From positions 10,751 to 74,750 of the forward strand of contig NZ_LMDM01000013.1 of NCBI RefSeq assembly GCF_001425825.1: 64,000 nucleotides of DNA. The letters are read 5' to 3'. Below are positions 26,843 to 35,137 of the stretch, piece by piece. Each line of letters starts with the position of its first letter. The stretch's first letter is position 1. The position numbers and the translations under genes are program-made. Origin of the DNA: Rhizobacter sp. Root1238 (GTDB lineage: Bacteria > Pseudomonadota > Gammaproteobacteria > Burkholderiales > Burkholderiaceae_C). Under the pieces are notes generated by a model. The model ran no database searches and was not told the origin of the DNA. It was given only the letters and a program-made list of their open reading frames with translations.

Positions 26843-27391
26843 TCAGGGTTCCCTCGGCGGCGCAACGGGTGGCGGAGGGTAGGGCGGCGCAGCGGACTGC
26901 CGTTCCCTGCGCCGATTCTGCCGCGCGGCGATGCGTTCGCGCGCGGCGTCGGCAGAGGAATTGCGGCTGCAGCGTTTGCGGCGGTCGAAGCAATCGCAGC
27001 AGTCCGCCGCATCGCAGGCGCACTGGGCGACATCGCAGGCGTCGAAGGGATTGCAATCGGCTCCGCCGCAGTCGAAGTCGCACAAACCTGCCTGCGGATG
27101 CAGATGAGGCCGAGGGCGTGCCGCCCGCAAGGTCTCGTGGCTCAGCGCACAGGCATCGAGCCGGCAACCGAGCACGCCCAGCCCGTTCCACAGGCCGTGG
27201 CGGCGGATCGCCCGCGCGCCGAGCGCCGAACAACCGCGCCGCCCGGTCTGCACTGCGTGCGCGCAGCGGAAGCCCTTGTGCGGCGAGATGAAGCGCTGGT
27301 AGAAGCCGATCATCGCGAGGGCGGCGTCCGTCGGCCAGCCGCGGGGGCGCATCGGCTCAGGCACAGGCGACGGCCGGCGGGAACCCGTCAT
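26843..27391 (-). CDS. yidD: YidD-like membrane insertion efficiency factor with Cys-rich tail
   Basis: 182 residues. The first ~75 are a clear YidD domain (YQRFISPHKGFRCAHAVQTG, GCSALGARAIRRHG), which normally makes up the whole protein. It is extended by about 100 residues with a cysteine cluster (CDFDCGGADCNPFDACDVA, CACDAADCCDCFD) and a basic Arg-rich, Pro-rich end. The start overlaps the preceding acetyltransferase stop (ATGA). The gene is not beside rpmH/rnpA, the usual yidD site, so it is probably a divergent paralogue. Confidence 0.85.
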   Translation of the reverse strand: MTGSRRPSPVPEPMRPRGWPTDAALAMIGFYQRFISPHKGFRCAHAVQTGRRGCSALGARAIRRHGLWNGLGVLGCRLDACALSHETLRAARPRPHLHPQAGLCDFDCGGADCNPFDACDVAQCACDAADCCDCFDRRKRCSRNSSADAARERIAARQNRRRERQSAAPPYPPPPVAPPREP

Positions 27392-27822
27392 TCGGCATCG
27401 ATGTGTCCCTTGGTGAAGGCGGCGGCCTGGTCGTCGAAGATCGCCATCGCGGTGCGCATCCGCCGGAATCCGAACTTGCGGTAGAACGGCTCCTTGCCCG
27501 GCACGGCGTAGAGGATGATCTTGCGGTGCCCGGCGCACATCGCGAGCAAGCGCGACATCACCTCGGCGCCCACGCCGACCCCCTGCTGGTCGGGGTGCAC
27601 CGCGACATCGCACACATAGGCGCAGTCGGCGCCGTCGGACAGCACCCGCCCGGCGGCCACCAGCCGGCCGTCGGCCTCGCGCGCGAAGCAGCTGAAGCGG
27701 CTGTTGGTGAACACCGTCTGCAACAGCGCCGCGCTCTTGCTGCCCAGTGCCGCGGCGCGGTACAGCGCCTCCAGTTCATCCCAGCCGATGCCGTGCCAGC
27801 TGGTGGTCCAGGTCAATGCCAA
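27388..27822 (-). CDS. GNAT family N-acetyltransferase
   Basis: About 144 residues. The acetyl-CoA binding motif A is DVAVHPDQQGVGVGAEVM and the downstream YAVPGKEPFYRKFGF is typical of this GNAT group. A TTG start at 27822 is proposed because GGAG precedes it and similarity begins at LTWTTSWHG; an upstream ATG at 27882 would overlap the previous gene. Substrate unknown. Confidence 0.85.
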   Translation of the reverse strand: MALTWTTSWHGIGWDELEALYRAAALGSKSAALLQTVFTNSRFSCFAREADGRLVAAGRVLSDGADCAYVCDVAVHPDQQGVGVGAEVMSRLLAMCAGHRKIILYAVPGKEPFYRKFGFRRMRTAMAIFDDQAAAFTKGHIDAE

Positions 27823-27841
27823 TCGAAGTGCTCCGGGGAAT

Positions 27842-28222
27842 TCAGGACGGTGCCGGGCGCGGCACGCGTTGCGCCGGATCATAGAAGAAGGTCTCCTCGG
27901 CGATGCGCTCGCCCTCCCAGCGCTGCCAGGCGAGCTCCTCCATGTGCGTCGTGCTGCCGTCGAGCCATTCGAAATCGAAGATCCAGCGGATCACGACGTG
28001 GTCGCCGTTCACCAGCACCGGCCGCACGCACTGCGAGCGCACCGACCGCGCGCGCGCCATCACCTTGCGCTCGCCGGCCACGTGCGCATCGCGGCCGGTG
28101 CGCGGCGGTGCCTGGTTCTCCTGCATCGTCGACTGTTCGGTGTAGAACGCCTCGCAGGCCTGCGCATGCGCGTTGCTTTCGACCATGGCAATGAAGCGCT
28201 CCAGCGTGTCGGGCGTCGGCAT
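27842..28222 (-). CDS. nuclear transport factor 2 / SnoaL-like protein
   Basis: 126-residue small alpha+beta-barrel protein (ERFIAMVESNAHAQACEAFY; DHVVIRWIFDFEWLDGSTTH; EELAWQRWEGERIAEETFFY). Such folds bind small hydrophobic ligands or act as isomerase/hydrolase. GGAG precedes the ATG. First gene of a tightly packed minus-strand group with the acetyltransferase, yidD and DUF2277 genes. Confidence 0.85.
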   Translation of the reverse strand: MPTPDTLERFIAMVESNAHAQACEAFYTEQSTMQENQAPPRTGRDAHVAGERKVMARARSVRSQCVRPVLVNGDHVVIRWIFDFEWLDGSTTHMEELAWQRWEGERIAEETFFYDPAQRVPRPAPS

Positions 28223-28364
28223 CGTCGTTCTCCAGGGCGGGCCAGGACGGGCCGGACATTGTGCGTCGAATAGCCCGAATGAACGTCGGATGACAGCGCT
28301 TCGACAGCGCACCTGCCGATCATCGCGGCCACGTTGCGGCACCAGCGACGACAAGGAGACACCG

Positions 28365-29645
28365 ATGCAGATCACCGGCATGTTCCACGGCGCGCGCCTG
28401 TTGCAGTTCGTCGGCTTCCCGGCCACCGAGGTGCTCGGCCCCGGCGCCAGCGAGGAAGAAATCAAGTCGCTGATCGACCGCCACGGGCAGGTGTTCGTGA
28501 AGCCGATGTTCAAGGGCGGCATCGGCCAGAAGGGCAAGGCCGGGCTGCTGGGCCGGGCGAGCGACCTGCGGGCGGCGCTGGCCGAGAAAGAGCGGCTGTA
28601 CTTCGCCGAGCATGCGGTGGGCCACCAGCGGGCCAAGGCCAATGGCGTCACCTTCGAGGCCGGCGTGCCGGCGCGGCACGAGGTCTATTTCTCGATCACC
28701 GATTCGACGCGCTTCCGGGCTCCGACGATGACGCTGACGCACCGCGGCGGCATCGACATCGAAGAGGTCGAGCGCCGCGACCTCGCGGTCGTTCCCTTCG
28801 ATCCGCTGACCGGCCTGAAGGCCTTCGTCGTCGCCAATGCGCTCAGCGAGATCGGCGCGCCGCGCGAGATCATCTCGCCGCTGGTGCAGCAGCTGCCGAA
28901 GCTGTGGGAGCTGTTCCACGACTTCGGCATGACCACGCTGGAGCTGAACCCGATCCGCCTGCGCGAGGACGCGAAGGGCCGGCTGCTGCCGGTGGCCTGC
29001 GACTTCAAGTGCGGGTTCGACCGCGACGACCCGCGCTGGGCGCGGCTCGGGCTGCCGGCGCACCTGTTCACCGCCGACCATTCCGATTTCGAGCAGGAGA
29101 TCAACCAGCTGCGCACGCACCAGGGCCAGAGCGACGTCTACGTCGTCAACGATGCCGGCACCATCCTCGCGCCCACCTTCGGCGGCGGCGCCAATTCGCT
29201 GGTCACCGAGATGCTCGGCGATGCGGCCATCATCTCGTCCGACTTCGGCGGCAACCCGCCCTACGAGAAGATGAAAGAGGTCGCGCGCATCTGCTTCCGG
29301 CACTGGCTGAAGCAGGCCAACGTGCTGTTCGTCATCGGCGGCAAGTCGAACAACACCGACATCCACGAGACGCTGCGCGCGATCGCCGACGCGCTGCGCG
29401 AGCACGTCGGGCTGCACGGCGCGACGCCGTTGTACGTGGTGCTCGGGCGCGGCGGGCCGAACCTGGTGCGCGGCATGGCCGCGTTGCGCGACACCTGCGA
29501 CCAGCTCGGGCTGCCGTACCGGATGTTCGGCTTCGATTCGGACATCAGCCAGGTCATCGCCTATGCGAAGCAGGCCGATGCGTGGATGAAGGCCGGCGGC
29601 CGCGCGCAGCTCGCGGCCGGGCTGGGCCTGTCGGAAACCGCCTGA
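28365..29645 (+). CDS. ATP-citrate lyase small-subunit-like protein (succinyl-CoA-synthetase beta-like)
   Basis: 426 residues aligned by eye over its whole length to the N-terminal half of ATP-citrate lyase. The ATP-grasp core (VFVKPMFKGGIGQKGKAGLL; TMTLTHRGGIDIEE; TTLELNPIRL; DFKCGFDRDD) is followed by the citrate-binding/CoA-ligase region (APTFGGGANSLVTEMLGD; NVLFVIGGKSNNTDIHETL; VLGRGGPNLVRGM). AAGGAG lies before the ATG. It is followed after 13 bases by the gene for the other half, so the two make one enzyme. The acid used may be citrate or a related one; sequence does not settle this. Confidence 0.85.
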   Translation: MQITGMFHGARLLQFVGFPATEVLGPGASEEEIKSLIDRHGQVFVKPMFKGGIGQKGKAGLLGRASDLRAALAEKERLYFAEHAVGHQRAKANGVTFEAGVPARHEVYFSITDSTRFRAPTMTLTHRGGIDIEEVERRDLAVVPFDPLTGLKAFVVANALSEIGAPREIISPLVQQLPKLWELFHDFGMTTLELNPIRLREDAKGRLLPVACDFKCGFDRDDPRWARLGLPAHLFTADHSDFEQEINQLRTHQGQSDVYVVNDAGTILAPTFGGGANSLVTEMLGDAAIISSDFGGNPPYEKMKEVARICFRHWLKQANVLFVIGGKSNNTDIHETLRAIADALREHVGLHGATPLYVVLGRGGPNLVRGMAALRDTCDQLGLPYRMFGFDSDISQVIAYAKQADAWMKAGGRAQLAAGLGLSETA

Positions 29646-29658
29646 CGAGAGGACCACC

Positions 29659-32373
29659 ATGCAGATGAATCCATTGCAGAAACAAGGCGTCGGCGACTTC
29701 AGGTACTACGTCGGCATCAGCTCGCTCGCCCAGATCGCGACGCGCGACGACCGCGTCTGCGTGCTCAACATCCTCGGCGCCGAATCGAGCGACGTGACGC
29801 CGGTCGGCCATGCCTGGTCGGGCGGCAACGTGGTGTTCGGCACCGCTCCCGGCAAGGGCGGCCAGGTGCTCGCCACCGCGGCAGGCGACATCCCCGTCTA
29901 CAACAACGTGCGCGACGGGCTGCAGGCCGGCCACCGCTTCAACTGCGGCGTGGTCTACCTGCCGCCGGCGGCCGCGCGCGACGGCGTGGCCGAGCTGATC
30001 CGCGTGAACCCCCAGCTGAAGAAGGTGTTCGTCGTCACCGAGAAGATCGCGGTGCACGATGCGCGCGAGATCCGCGCGATGGGCCAGCAGGCCGGCGTCG
30101 ACATCTTCGGTGCCAACGGGCTGGGCGTGGCCGATGCGTGGAACCGGGTGCGCATCGGCGGCGCGCTCGGCGGCGACGCCCCGGGCGACACGCTGCGCCC
30201 GGGCTCGATCGCGATCTTCTCGAACTCCGGCGGCTTCTCGACGACCATCGCGCAGTACCTGCGCATGAGCGGCTGGGGCACGACCACCGTGATCTCCAGC
30301 GGCAAGGATGTCTACATCCACTATGCCGCGCCGGAGTTCGCGTTCGCGCTCGCCAACGACGCGCGCAGCAAGGCCGCGGTGCTGTACTGCGAGCCGGGCG
30401 GTACCTACGAGCTCGACGCCCGGTTCACGAAGCCGGTCGTGGCCTGCGTGGTCGGCCGCTGGAAGAGCCGGCTGACCCGCGCGGTCGGCCATGCCGGCGC
30501 GATGGCCGGCTGCGAGGACGATGCCCTTGCGAAGGAGCGCTGGTTCATGGACAAGTTCGGCGTCGACGGCATCTTCACGCCCGAGGAGCCGCGCTTCTCG
30601 GCGCGCGGCGCGCTGGTGACCAACATCGCGCACATCCCGGGCGCGTTGATGGCGGTGATGCGGGCCAACGCGACCTTGCCCGATTTCGAGCCCGAGGGCA
30701 GCCTGGTGCTGAAGCCGTGGTTCGCGTCCGATGCGGGGCTCGCGCTGCCGGCGTCGCTCGCGCTGCAGGTGGTGGCGCCGGCCGCGCCCTATGGCGCGCA
30801 GGTCGAGCAGGTGAACCGGCAGGTCGGCGGCATCCTGCCGCGGCAGGCGATGAAGGACGCGTCCGGCGCGTCGCAGATGGACGCGCAGACGCAGCTCGGC
30901 AGCCTGTACGGCGTCTCGATGCTGCAGGCGGCGACGCTGGCCTTCGAGTCGCTCGTCAAGCTTGCGCTGCTGCACGAGGTCGGCGACGAGAACGACCGGC
31001 GCCTGGTCGCGACCGCGGTGGCCGCGCACGTCAACCTGCACGGCACGCCGGCGCTGGCCGCGGCCCAGGCCGCGCGCGAGGCCGGCAATGCGCCGAACGC
31101 GGTGATCGCGGCGGCCGTGGCGATCGTCGGGCCGCGTTGCCAGCAGGGCGCGCGCGATGCGGCCCGGCTGCTGATCGACCGCTTCGCCGCCGCCGGCCTG
31201 AAAGACCCGGTGGACGAGCGCTTCGACCTCGGCAAGGTCGAGATCCTCGGCTGCGAGGGACTGGTCGGCGCGGCGCCCGATGCGCGCGCCCAGGCGTTGC
31301 TTGCCGCGCTCGATGCACGTGGCACGAAATCGGTGCTGCTGCGCTGGCTGCGTGCGCTGCCCGGCCATCCGACCGCTGATGCCGTGCTGGCCGCCACCAC
31401 GACGACGCTGGCCTGGACGCCGCTGATGGCCAAGCGCGTGTCGCGGCTCACCGCCGAGAGCCTGCCGTGGTGGATGGCCTTGTTCGGCACGCTGATCGGC
31501 GCGTCGGCGCCGGCCACGCGGCACCACGATGGGCACTTCTGCGGCTTCGACGATGCGCAGCTGCTGGGCCGTTGTTCGCTCGCCGAGACCGTGTTCGCCG
31601 CGTTGATCGGGCTGCCGCCGGTCGACGACGACCTGTTCGTGTTCCAGACGCTGTTCGGCCTGCTGCTGACGAATGGTCCGGGCGCGATCTCGGCGCAGGG
31701 TGCGAAGGGAGCGGTGTCGGCCGACGGGCCCGAGGCGGCGCAACGCGTGCAGCTGAACAAGGCGCTGATGGGTTTCCTGACCCACACCGGCTATGCGCAC
31801 GGCGGCAACGGCCACGAAGGCATCGCGTTCCTGAACGAGCAGTTCCGCGACACCCGCCTCGCCGACCCGGGCGATCCGGAGCACGGCATCGACCTGGCGG
31901 CGCTCGCGTGGCGCACCGCGCAGCGCTATGCGAGCTACAAGGCCGAGCGCCGCAGCATCGGCAGCACCGACATCGCGAAGCTGCCCGGCGTGAACCACCC
32001 GGTCTTCAAGGACAAGCCGGTCAACCACGATCCGCGCGAAGTCTTCATCGCGCAGCTGTTCGAGCAGCGCGGCGAGCACAACGTGTTCCACGCGTACTAC
32101 CGCGCGCTGGTGCAGGCGCTGTTCGACGCCGGCGTGTCGCGCAATGTCTGTTGCGTCAACGTCGATGCGGTGATCGCGTCGCTGCTGCTGAAGATGCTGT
32201 GGAAGCGGCTGCGGCGCGGCGAGGTGGCCGAGCGCGACCTGGAGACGGCGGCGTTCACGGTCTTCCTGGTCCCGCGCATGCTCGGCTGTGCCGCCGAGAT
32301 CGACGACCACCTGAACCGGGGCCGCAACATGGACACGCGCGCGCCGGCGGCCGCTTGCAGGTTCGTGGCCTGA
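29659..32373 (+). CDS. ATP-citrate lyase large-subunit-like protein with tandem citrate-synthase-like modules
   Basis: 904 residues, about 300 longer than ordinary large subunits. Residues 1-330 are the CoA-binding/succinyl-CoA-synthetase alpha-like part, with phospho-histidine His278 in AVGHAGAMAG. Two citrate-synthase-like stretches follow: about 395-515 (HVNLHGTPALAAAQAAREAG, His461) and about 600-890 (NGPGAISAQGAKGAVSADG; GVNHPVFKDKPVNHDPREVF, His780; NVDAVIASLLLKMLW). The second lacks the His of the first motif, and the first lacks the later His motif. Likely reaction: CoA ligation and cleavage of citrate or a homologue to an acyl-CoA and oxoacid. Module assignment is from manual alignment. 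Confidence 0.82.
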   Translation: MQMNPLQKQGVGDFRYYVGISSLAQIATRDDRVCVLNILGAESSDVTPVGHAWSGGNVVFGTAPGKGGQVLATAAGDIPVYNNVRDGLQAGHRFNCGVVYLPPAAARDGVAELIRVNPQLKKVFVVTEKIAVHDAREIRAMGQQAGVDIFGANGLGVADAWNRVRIGGALGGDAPGDTLRPGSIAIFSNSGGFSTTIAQYLRMSGWGTTTVISSGKDVYIHYAAPEFAFALANDARSKAAVLYCEPGGTYELDARFTKPVVACVVGRWKSRLTRAVGHAGAMAGCEDDALAKERWFMDKFGVDGIFTPEEPRFSARGALVTNIAHIPGALMAVMRANATLPDFEPEGSLVLKPWFASDAGLALPASLALQVVAPAAPYGAQVEQVNRQVGGILPRQAMKDASGASQMDAQTQLGSLYGVSMLQAATLAFESLVKLALLHEVGDENDRRLVATAVAAHVNLHGTPALAAAQAAREAGNAPNAVIAAAVAIVGPRCQQGARDAARLLIDRFAAAGLKDPVDERFDLGKVEILGCEGLVGAAPDARAQALLAALDARGTKSVLLRWLRALPGHPTADAVLAATTTTLAWTPLMAKRVSRLTAESLPWWMALFGTLIGASAPATRHHDGHFCGFDDAQLLGRCSLAETVFAALIGLPPVDDDLFVFQTLFGLLLTNGPGAISAQGAKGAVSADGPEAAQRVQLNKALMGFLTHTGYAHGGNGHEGIAFLNEQFRDTRLADPGDPEHGIDLAALAWRTAQRYASYKAERRSIGSTDIAKLPGVNHPVFKDKPVNHDPREVFIAQLFEQRGEHNVFHAYYRALVQALFDAGVSRNVCCVNVDAVIASLLLKMLWKRLRRGEVAERDLETAAFTVFLVPRMLGCAAEIDDHLNRGRNMDTRAPAAACRFVA

Positions 32374-32399
32374 GCGCCGGCGGCGTGCGGCCTGCGGTC

Positions 32400-32771
32400 T
32401 CAGGCCTGCGGGCTGTGGCAGACGGCTTCGAAGTTGTGGCCGTCCGGGCCGATCACGAAGGCACCGTAGTAGTTCGGGTGGTAGTTCGGGCGCAGGCCGG
32501 GGGCGCCGTTGTCCTTCGCCCCCGCGGCCAGCGCGGCGGCGTGGAAGCGGCGCACCTGCTCGCGGTCCTGGGCCGCGAAGGCGATGTGGATCGGCCCAGG
32601 CGGTGCGCTGAACGAGCCGAACCAGAACTGGCCTTCGCCGGCGCGGCCGATCATGGCCCAGCCTTCAGCCTCTTTCGTGATACCGATGCCCAGCGGTTCG
32701 AGCGCGGCGACGAGGAAGCTGCGCATTGCGGCGAAGTCGCTGACGTTGAAGCCGATGTGGTCGAAGATCAT
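32400..32771 (-). CDS. VOC (glyoxalase/bleomycin resistance) family protein
   Basis: 123 residues with two beta-alpha-beta-beta-beta modules: FDHIGFNVSDFAAMRSFLVA at the start and the C-terminal NYYGAFVIGPDGHNFEAVCH. Metal-ligand candidates are His5 and the Glu in NFEAV. This subgroup is often annotated as a lactoylglutathione-lyase-like protein but substrate is unknown. It converges on the ATP-citrate-lyase-like gene with a 26-base gap. Confidence 0.9.
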   Translation of the reverse strand: MIFDHIGFNVSDFAAMRSFLVAALEPLGIGITKEAEGWAMIGRAGEGQFWFGSFSAPPGPIHIAFAAQDREQVRRFHAAALAAGAKDNGAPGLRPNYHPNYYGAFVIGPDGHNFEAVCHSPQA

Positions 32772-32795
32772 CGAGGTCTTCCTTTCGCTCGGGAG

Positions 32796-33239
32796 TCATC
32801 CGGGAGGGCCGTGCAGGGGCGCATTGTGGCCCGAGGCCGCGGCCGATTCCAGCGCCGTCTTCATCGCCTGCAGGCCCTGCTCGATCATCGCGGCGATGGC
32901 GGAGGCCATCGCGTGCGGCAGCAGGTCGGCGATCCACACCAGGCGGCATGCGGCGCTGCCTTCGTCGAACACCTGCACCGAGGCGTTGTGGTGCGTGAGC
33001 CGGCCGCCGACCGCGCTCCACGCCAGCCGGCGCGCATCGTCGTCGAGGTCGACGATCAGTTCGCGGGCCACCACGCCGTTGGCGAAGGTCACGACGCGGG
33101 CGCCGCCGTCGTCCTCCAGCCGGCAATCGGTGACGAAGCCGGGGACCAGCCGGGTGTGCAGCGCGCCGACATCGCGCACCGCGTCCCACAGCTGCCCGGC
33201 CGGAACGTTGATCGAGACTTGCTTGCGGATCGAGGCCAT
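32796..33239 (-). CDS. SRPBCC family (polyketide cyclase/START-like) protein
   Basis: 147 residues with the START-like pattern: SINVPAGQLWDAVRDVGALH, VTFANGVVARELIVDLDDDARRLAWSAVGG split over strands, and the long C-terminal helix AMASAIAAMIEQGLQAMKTALE. These proteins bind hydrophobic small molecules; function unknown. It lies 24 bases upstream of the VOC gene on the same strand, so they are probably cotranscribed. Confidence 0.88.
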   Translation of the reverse strand: MASIRKQVSINVPAGQLWDAVRDVGALHTRLVPGFVTDCRLEDDGGARVVTFANGVVARELIVDLDDDARRLAWSAVGGRLTHHNASVQVFDEGSAACRLVWIADLLPHAMASAIAAMIEQGLQAMKTALESAAASGHNAPLHGPPG

Positions 33240-33308
33240 CGTGTTCTCCGGTTGACGACCCCAGCGTAGGGGCGATGGCGGGTCAGCGGTGGCCGTTTCC
33301 GGACACGT

Positions 33309-33902
33309 TCATCCGCCGGATGCTTCGTCGGTGTCGAGGGTTTCCCATTCGCGCCGCAACAGCCCGTAGAGCCAGCTGTCCGACACCTCGTCGCCGACGA
33401 TCCAGCGTTCGCGCAGATGGCCTTCGCGGGTGAAGCCGAGCCGCTCGAGGCTGGCGGCCGAGGCATGGTTGCGCGGGTCGAGGTCGGCTTCGACGCGGTT
33501 CAGGTTCATCGCGGTGAAGCCGTGCCGCAACAGCGCGCGCAAGGCCTCGTTCATGTGGCCGTGGCCCCAGGCCGACCGGGCGAGCACGTAGCCGACCTCG
33601 GCGCGGCGGCAGGCGGCGTTCAGGTGGAACAGCGTGCACAGGCCGATCAGGGTGCCGTCGTCGAGCCGTTCGATGCCCAGGCGCAGGTGCTCGCCGGCGG
33701 CCATCGCGGGGCGGTCGCGCTCGATCATCGCGTGCGCCTGGTCGATCGAGGTCCACGGTGGCGCGCTCCAGTAGCGCATCGTCTCGGGGTCGCTGAAGAT
33801 CGCCAGCAGCGCGGGGGCGTCGCCGTCGCGCAGCGGGCGCAGCAGCAGCCGCTCGGTGTGCAGCTCGACCGAGGCATTCGAGGTGGGCATCGGAGTGCTC
33901 AT
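33309..33902 (-). CDS. RimJ/RimL-type GNAT acetyltransferase
   Basis: 197 residues: ELHTERLLLRPLRDGDAPAL at the start, GYVLARSAWGHGHMNEALRA (motif A) and NHASAASLERLGFTREGHLR (motif B) are the diagnostic signatures of ribosomal-protein-type N-acetyltransferases that act on protein or small-molecule amines. A second ATG four codons on is an alternative start. It follows the flavin-type gene with 14 bases between. Confidence 0.92.
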   Translation of the reverse strand: MSTPMPTSNASVELHTERLLLRPLRDGDAPALLAIFSDPETMRYWSAPPWTSIDQAHAMIERDRPAMAAGEHLRLGIERLDDGTLIGLCTLFHLNAACRRAEVGYVLARSAWGHGHMNEALRALLRHGFTAMNLNRVEADLDPRNHASAASLERLGFTREGHLRERWIVGDEVSDSWLYGLLRREWETLDTDEASGG

Positions 33903-33916
33903 CGTCGGTCCGGCAG

Positions 33917-34555
33917 TCAATACAGCGTCGTGCGCTGCCGCTCGGGGAGATCGCGGTCGTAGGCCGCGCCGTCGATCGCCGCATCGGTGAGCGCGGCCAG
34001 CATCGCGCCGGCCGACGGCACCGTGCTGCGGGCATCGGAGGCGGGTGGTGCCCACAGCTTCGAGCGCTGCAGCGCGCGGGCGCACTGGAACAGCACTGTC
34101 TCGATGTGCACGACGATCACGCACGTCGGCGGGCGGCCATCCATCGCGAGCCGCTGCAGCAGGTCGGGGTCGACGCTGAGGTGGGCGCGGCCGTTGACGC
34201 GCAGCGTCTCGCCGACGCCGGGGATCATGAACAGCAGCGCGACGCGCGGGTCGGCGACGATGTTGCGCAGGCTGTCGATGCGGTTGTTGCCGCGCCGCTC
34301 GGGCAGCAGCAGCGTGTGCTCGTCCTGCACGGTGACGAGCGGGGCCGGGTCGCCGCGCGGCGACGCATCGAGCCCGCCCGGGCCGCTGGTGGCGAGCACC
34401 GCGAACGGCGCGGCCTCGAGCCAGCGGCGGTACACCGGGTGCAGCGACGGCACCTCCTTGCGGATCGACGCCTCGCCGACCGGGCCGAACAAGGCTTCGA
34501 GCGTTGCCAGATCGGCGACGGTGAACGGCGCAGGAGAATGGTTCGAATCTGACAT
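33917..34555 (-). CDS. pyridoxamine 5'-phosphate oxidase-like FMN-binding protein
   Basis: 212 residues with the split-barrel flavin fold: FAVLATSGPGGLDASPRGDP, VQDEHTLLLPERRGNNRIDSL broken across two strands, DPRVALLFMIPGVGETLRVN and a C-terminal region with CARALQRSKLW. This matches the MSMEG_1061-like PPOX family, often linked to stress or cofactor reduction; substrate not known. Confidence 0.9.
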   Translation of the reverse strand: MSDSNHSPAPFTVADLATLEALFGPVGEASIRKEVPSLHPVYRRWLEAAPFAVLATSGPGGLDASPRGDPAPLVTVQDEHTLLLPERRGNNRIDSLRNIVADPRVALLFMIPGVGETLRVNGRAHLSVDPDLLQRLAMDGRPPTCVIVVHIETVLFQCARALQRSKLWAPPASDARSTVPSAGAMLAALTDAAIDGAAYDRDLPERQRTTLY

Positions 34556-34631
34556 GGTCTGCGGCGCCTCGGCGAGGGTGGAGGAGGGTGGCTACGCCGC
34601 ATGGTGCCACCGCAGGCCATGCGGCGGACGA

Positions 34632-34994
34632 TCACGCCGGCGCGGCTGTGTCGGAGGGCGCCGGCTTCGGCCGGCAGTCACGCTTCTTCTCGAGCCAGTA
34701 GACGACATTGCCGGTCACGACGATGCTGCCGGAGATCACGGTGGAGGCGGCCAGCAGCGCGGCCTGGCCCACCAGCTGGACGACGCAGTGGTTGCCGCTG
34801 CACGATGAGATCACGTTGACGTCCGCCACGTCGAGCACCATCTGGCGCGCAGTGATCTGGCAGGCCTCGTCGTAGACGTGGATGGTGCGCGGGTAGGCGC
34901 AGCCGAACGATGCGGCGGCGGCCACCGCGGCGAGGGACAGCGCGCGAAGCGGCCGCAGGGGCCGGCGCAAGGGCCGGCGGAAGGCGTGGGGCAT
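34632..34994 (-). CDS. small secreted, possibly lipid-anchored protein of unknown function
   Basis: 120 residues. A strongly basic N-terminus (RRPLRRPLRPLR) and hydrophobic stretch ALSLAAVAAAASFGC end in a cysteine that could be lipidated, although the lipobox is imperfect. The mature part has three more cysteines (DEAC, SSC, NHC) and a hydrophobic C-terminal segment (AALLAASTVISGSIVVTGNVVYW), so it may be a membrane protein. No family recognised. It diverges from dnaE2. Confidence 0.65.
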   Translation of the reverse strand: MPHAFRRPLRRPLRPLRALSLAAVAAAASFGCAYPRTIHVYDEACQITARQMVLDVADVNVISSCSGNHCVVQLVGQAALLAASTVISGSIVVTGNVVYWLEKKRDCRPKPAPSDTAAPA

Positions 34995-35109
34995 CGGGGC
35001 GATCTCGTCGGGAGGGGCAACGATTCTGCCGCGTGCCTGACCCCCCGGGCAGCCCGATGGGCGGCCCATCCGTCCTGAACACGCTTGCAGCCGACGGGCG
35101 CTTCATATA

Positions 35110-35125
35110 CTGTATGAACATACAG
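35110..35125 (+). promoter_or_regulatory. LexA (SOS) box of dnaE2
   Basis: CTGTATGAACATACAG, a 16-base near-palindrome with the exact CTGT-N8-ACAG spacing, lies 12 bases before the dnaE2 start. TATACT at 35106-35111 overlaps it as a possible -10 box, so LexA would block polymerase directly. An ATG inside the box (35114) is in frame but too close to the promoter to be the start. Confidence 0.88.
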
Positions 35126-35137
35126 TTGTTCTCAGAG

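Noticed and set aside
29554-32310. 918-codon open frame on the minus strand
   Set aside because: Lies antisense to the ATP-citrate-lyase-like gene. Its composition is the Arg/His/Gly-rich pattern typical of a mirrored GC-rich gene, with no domain.
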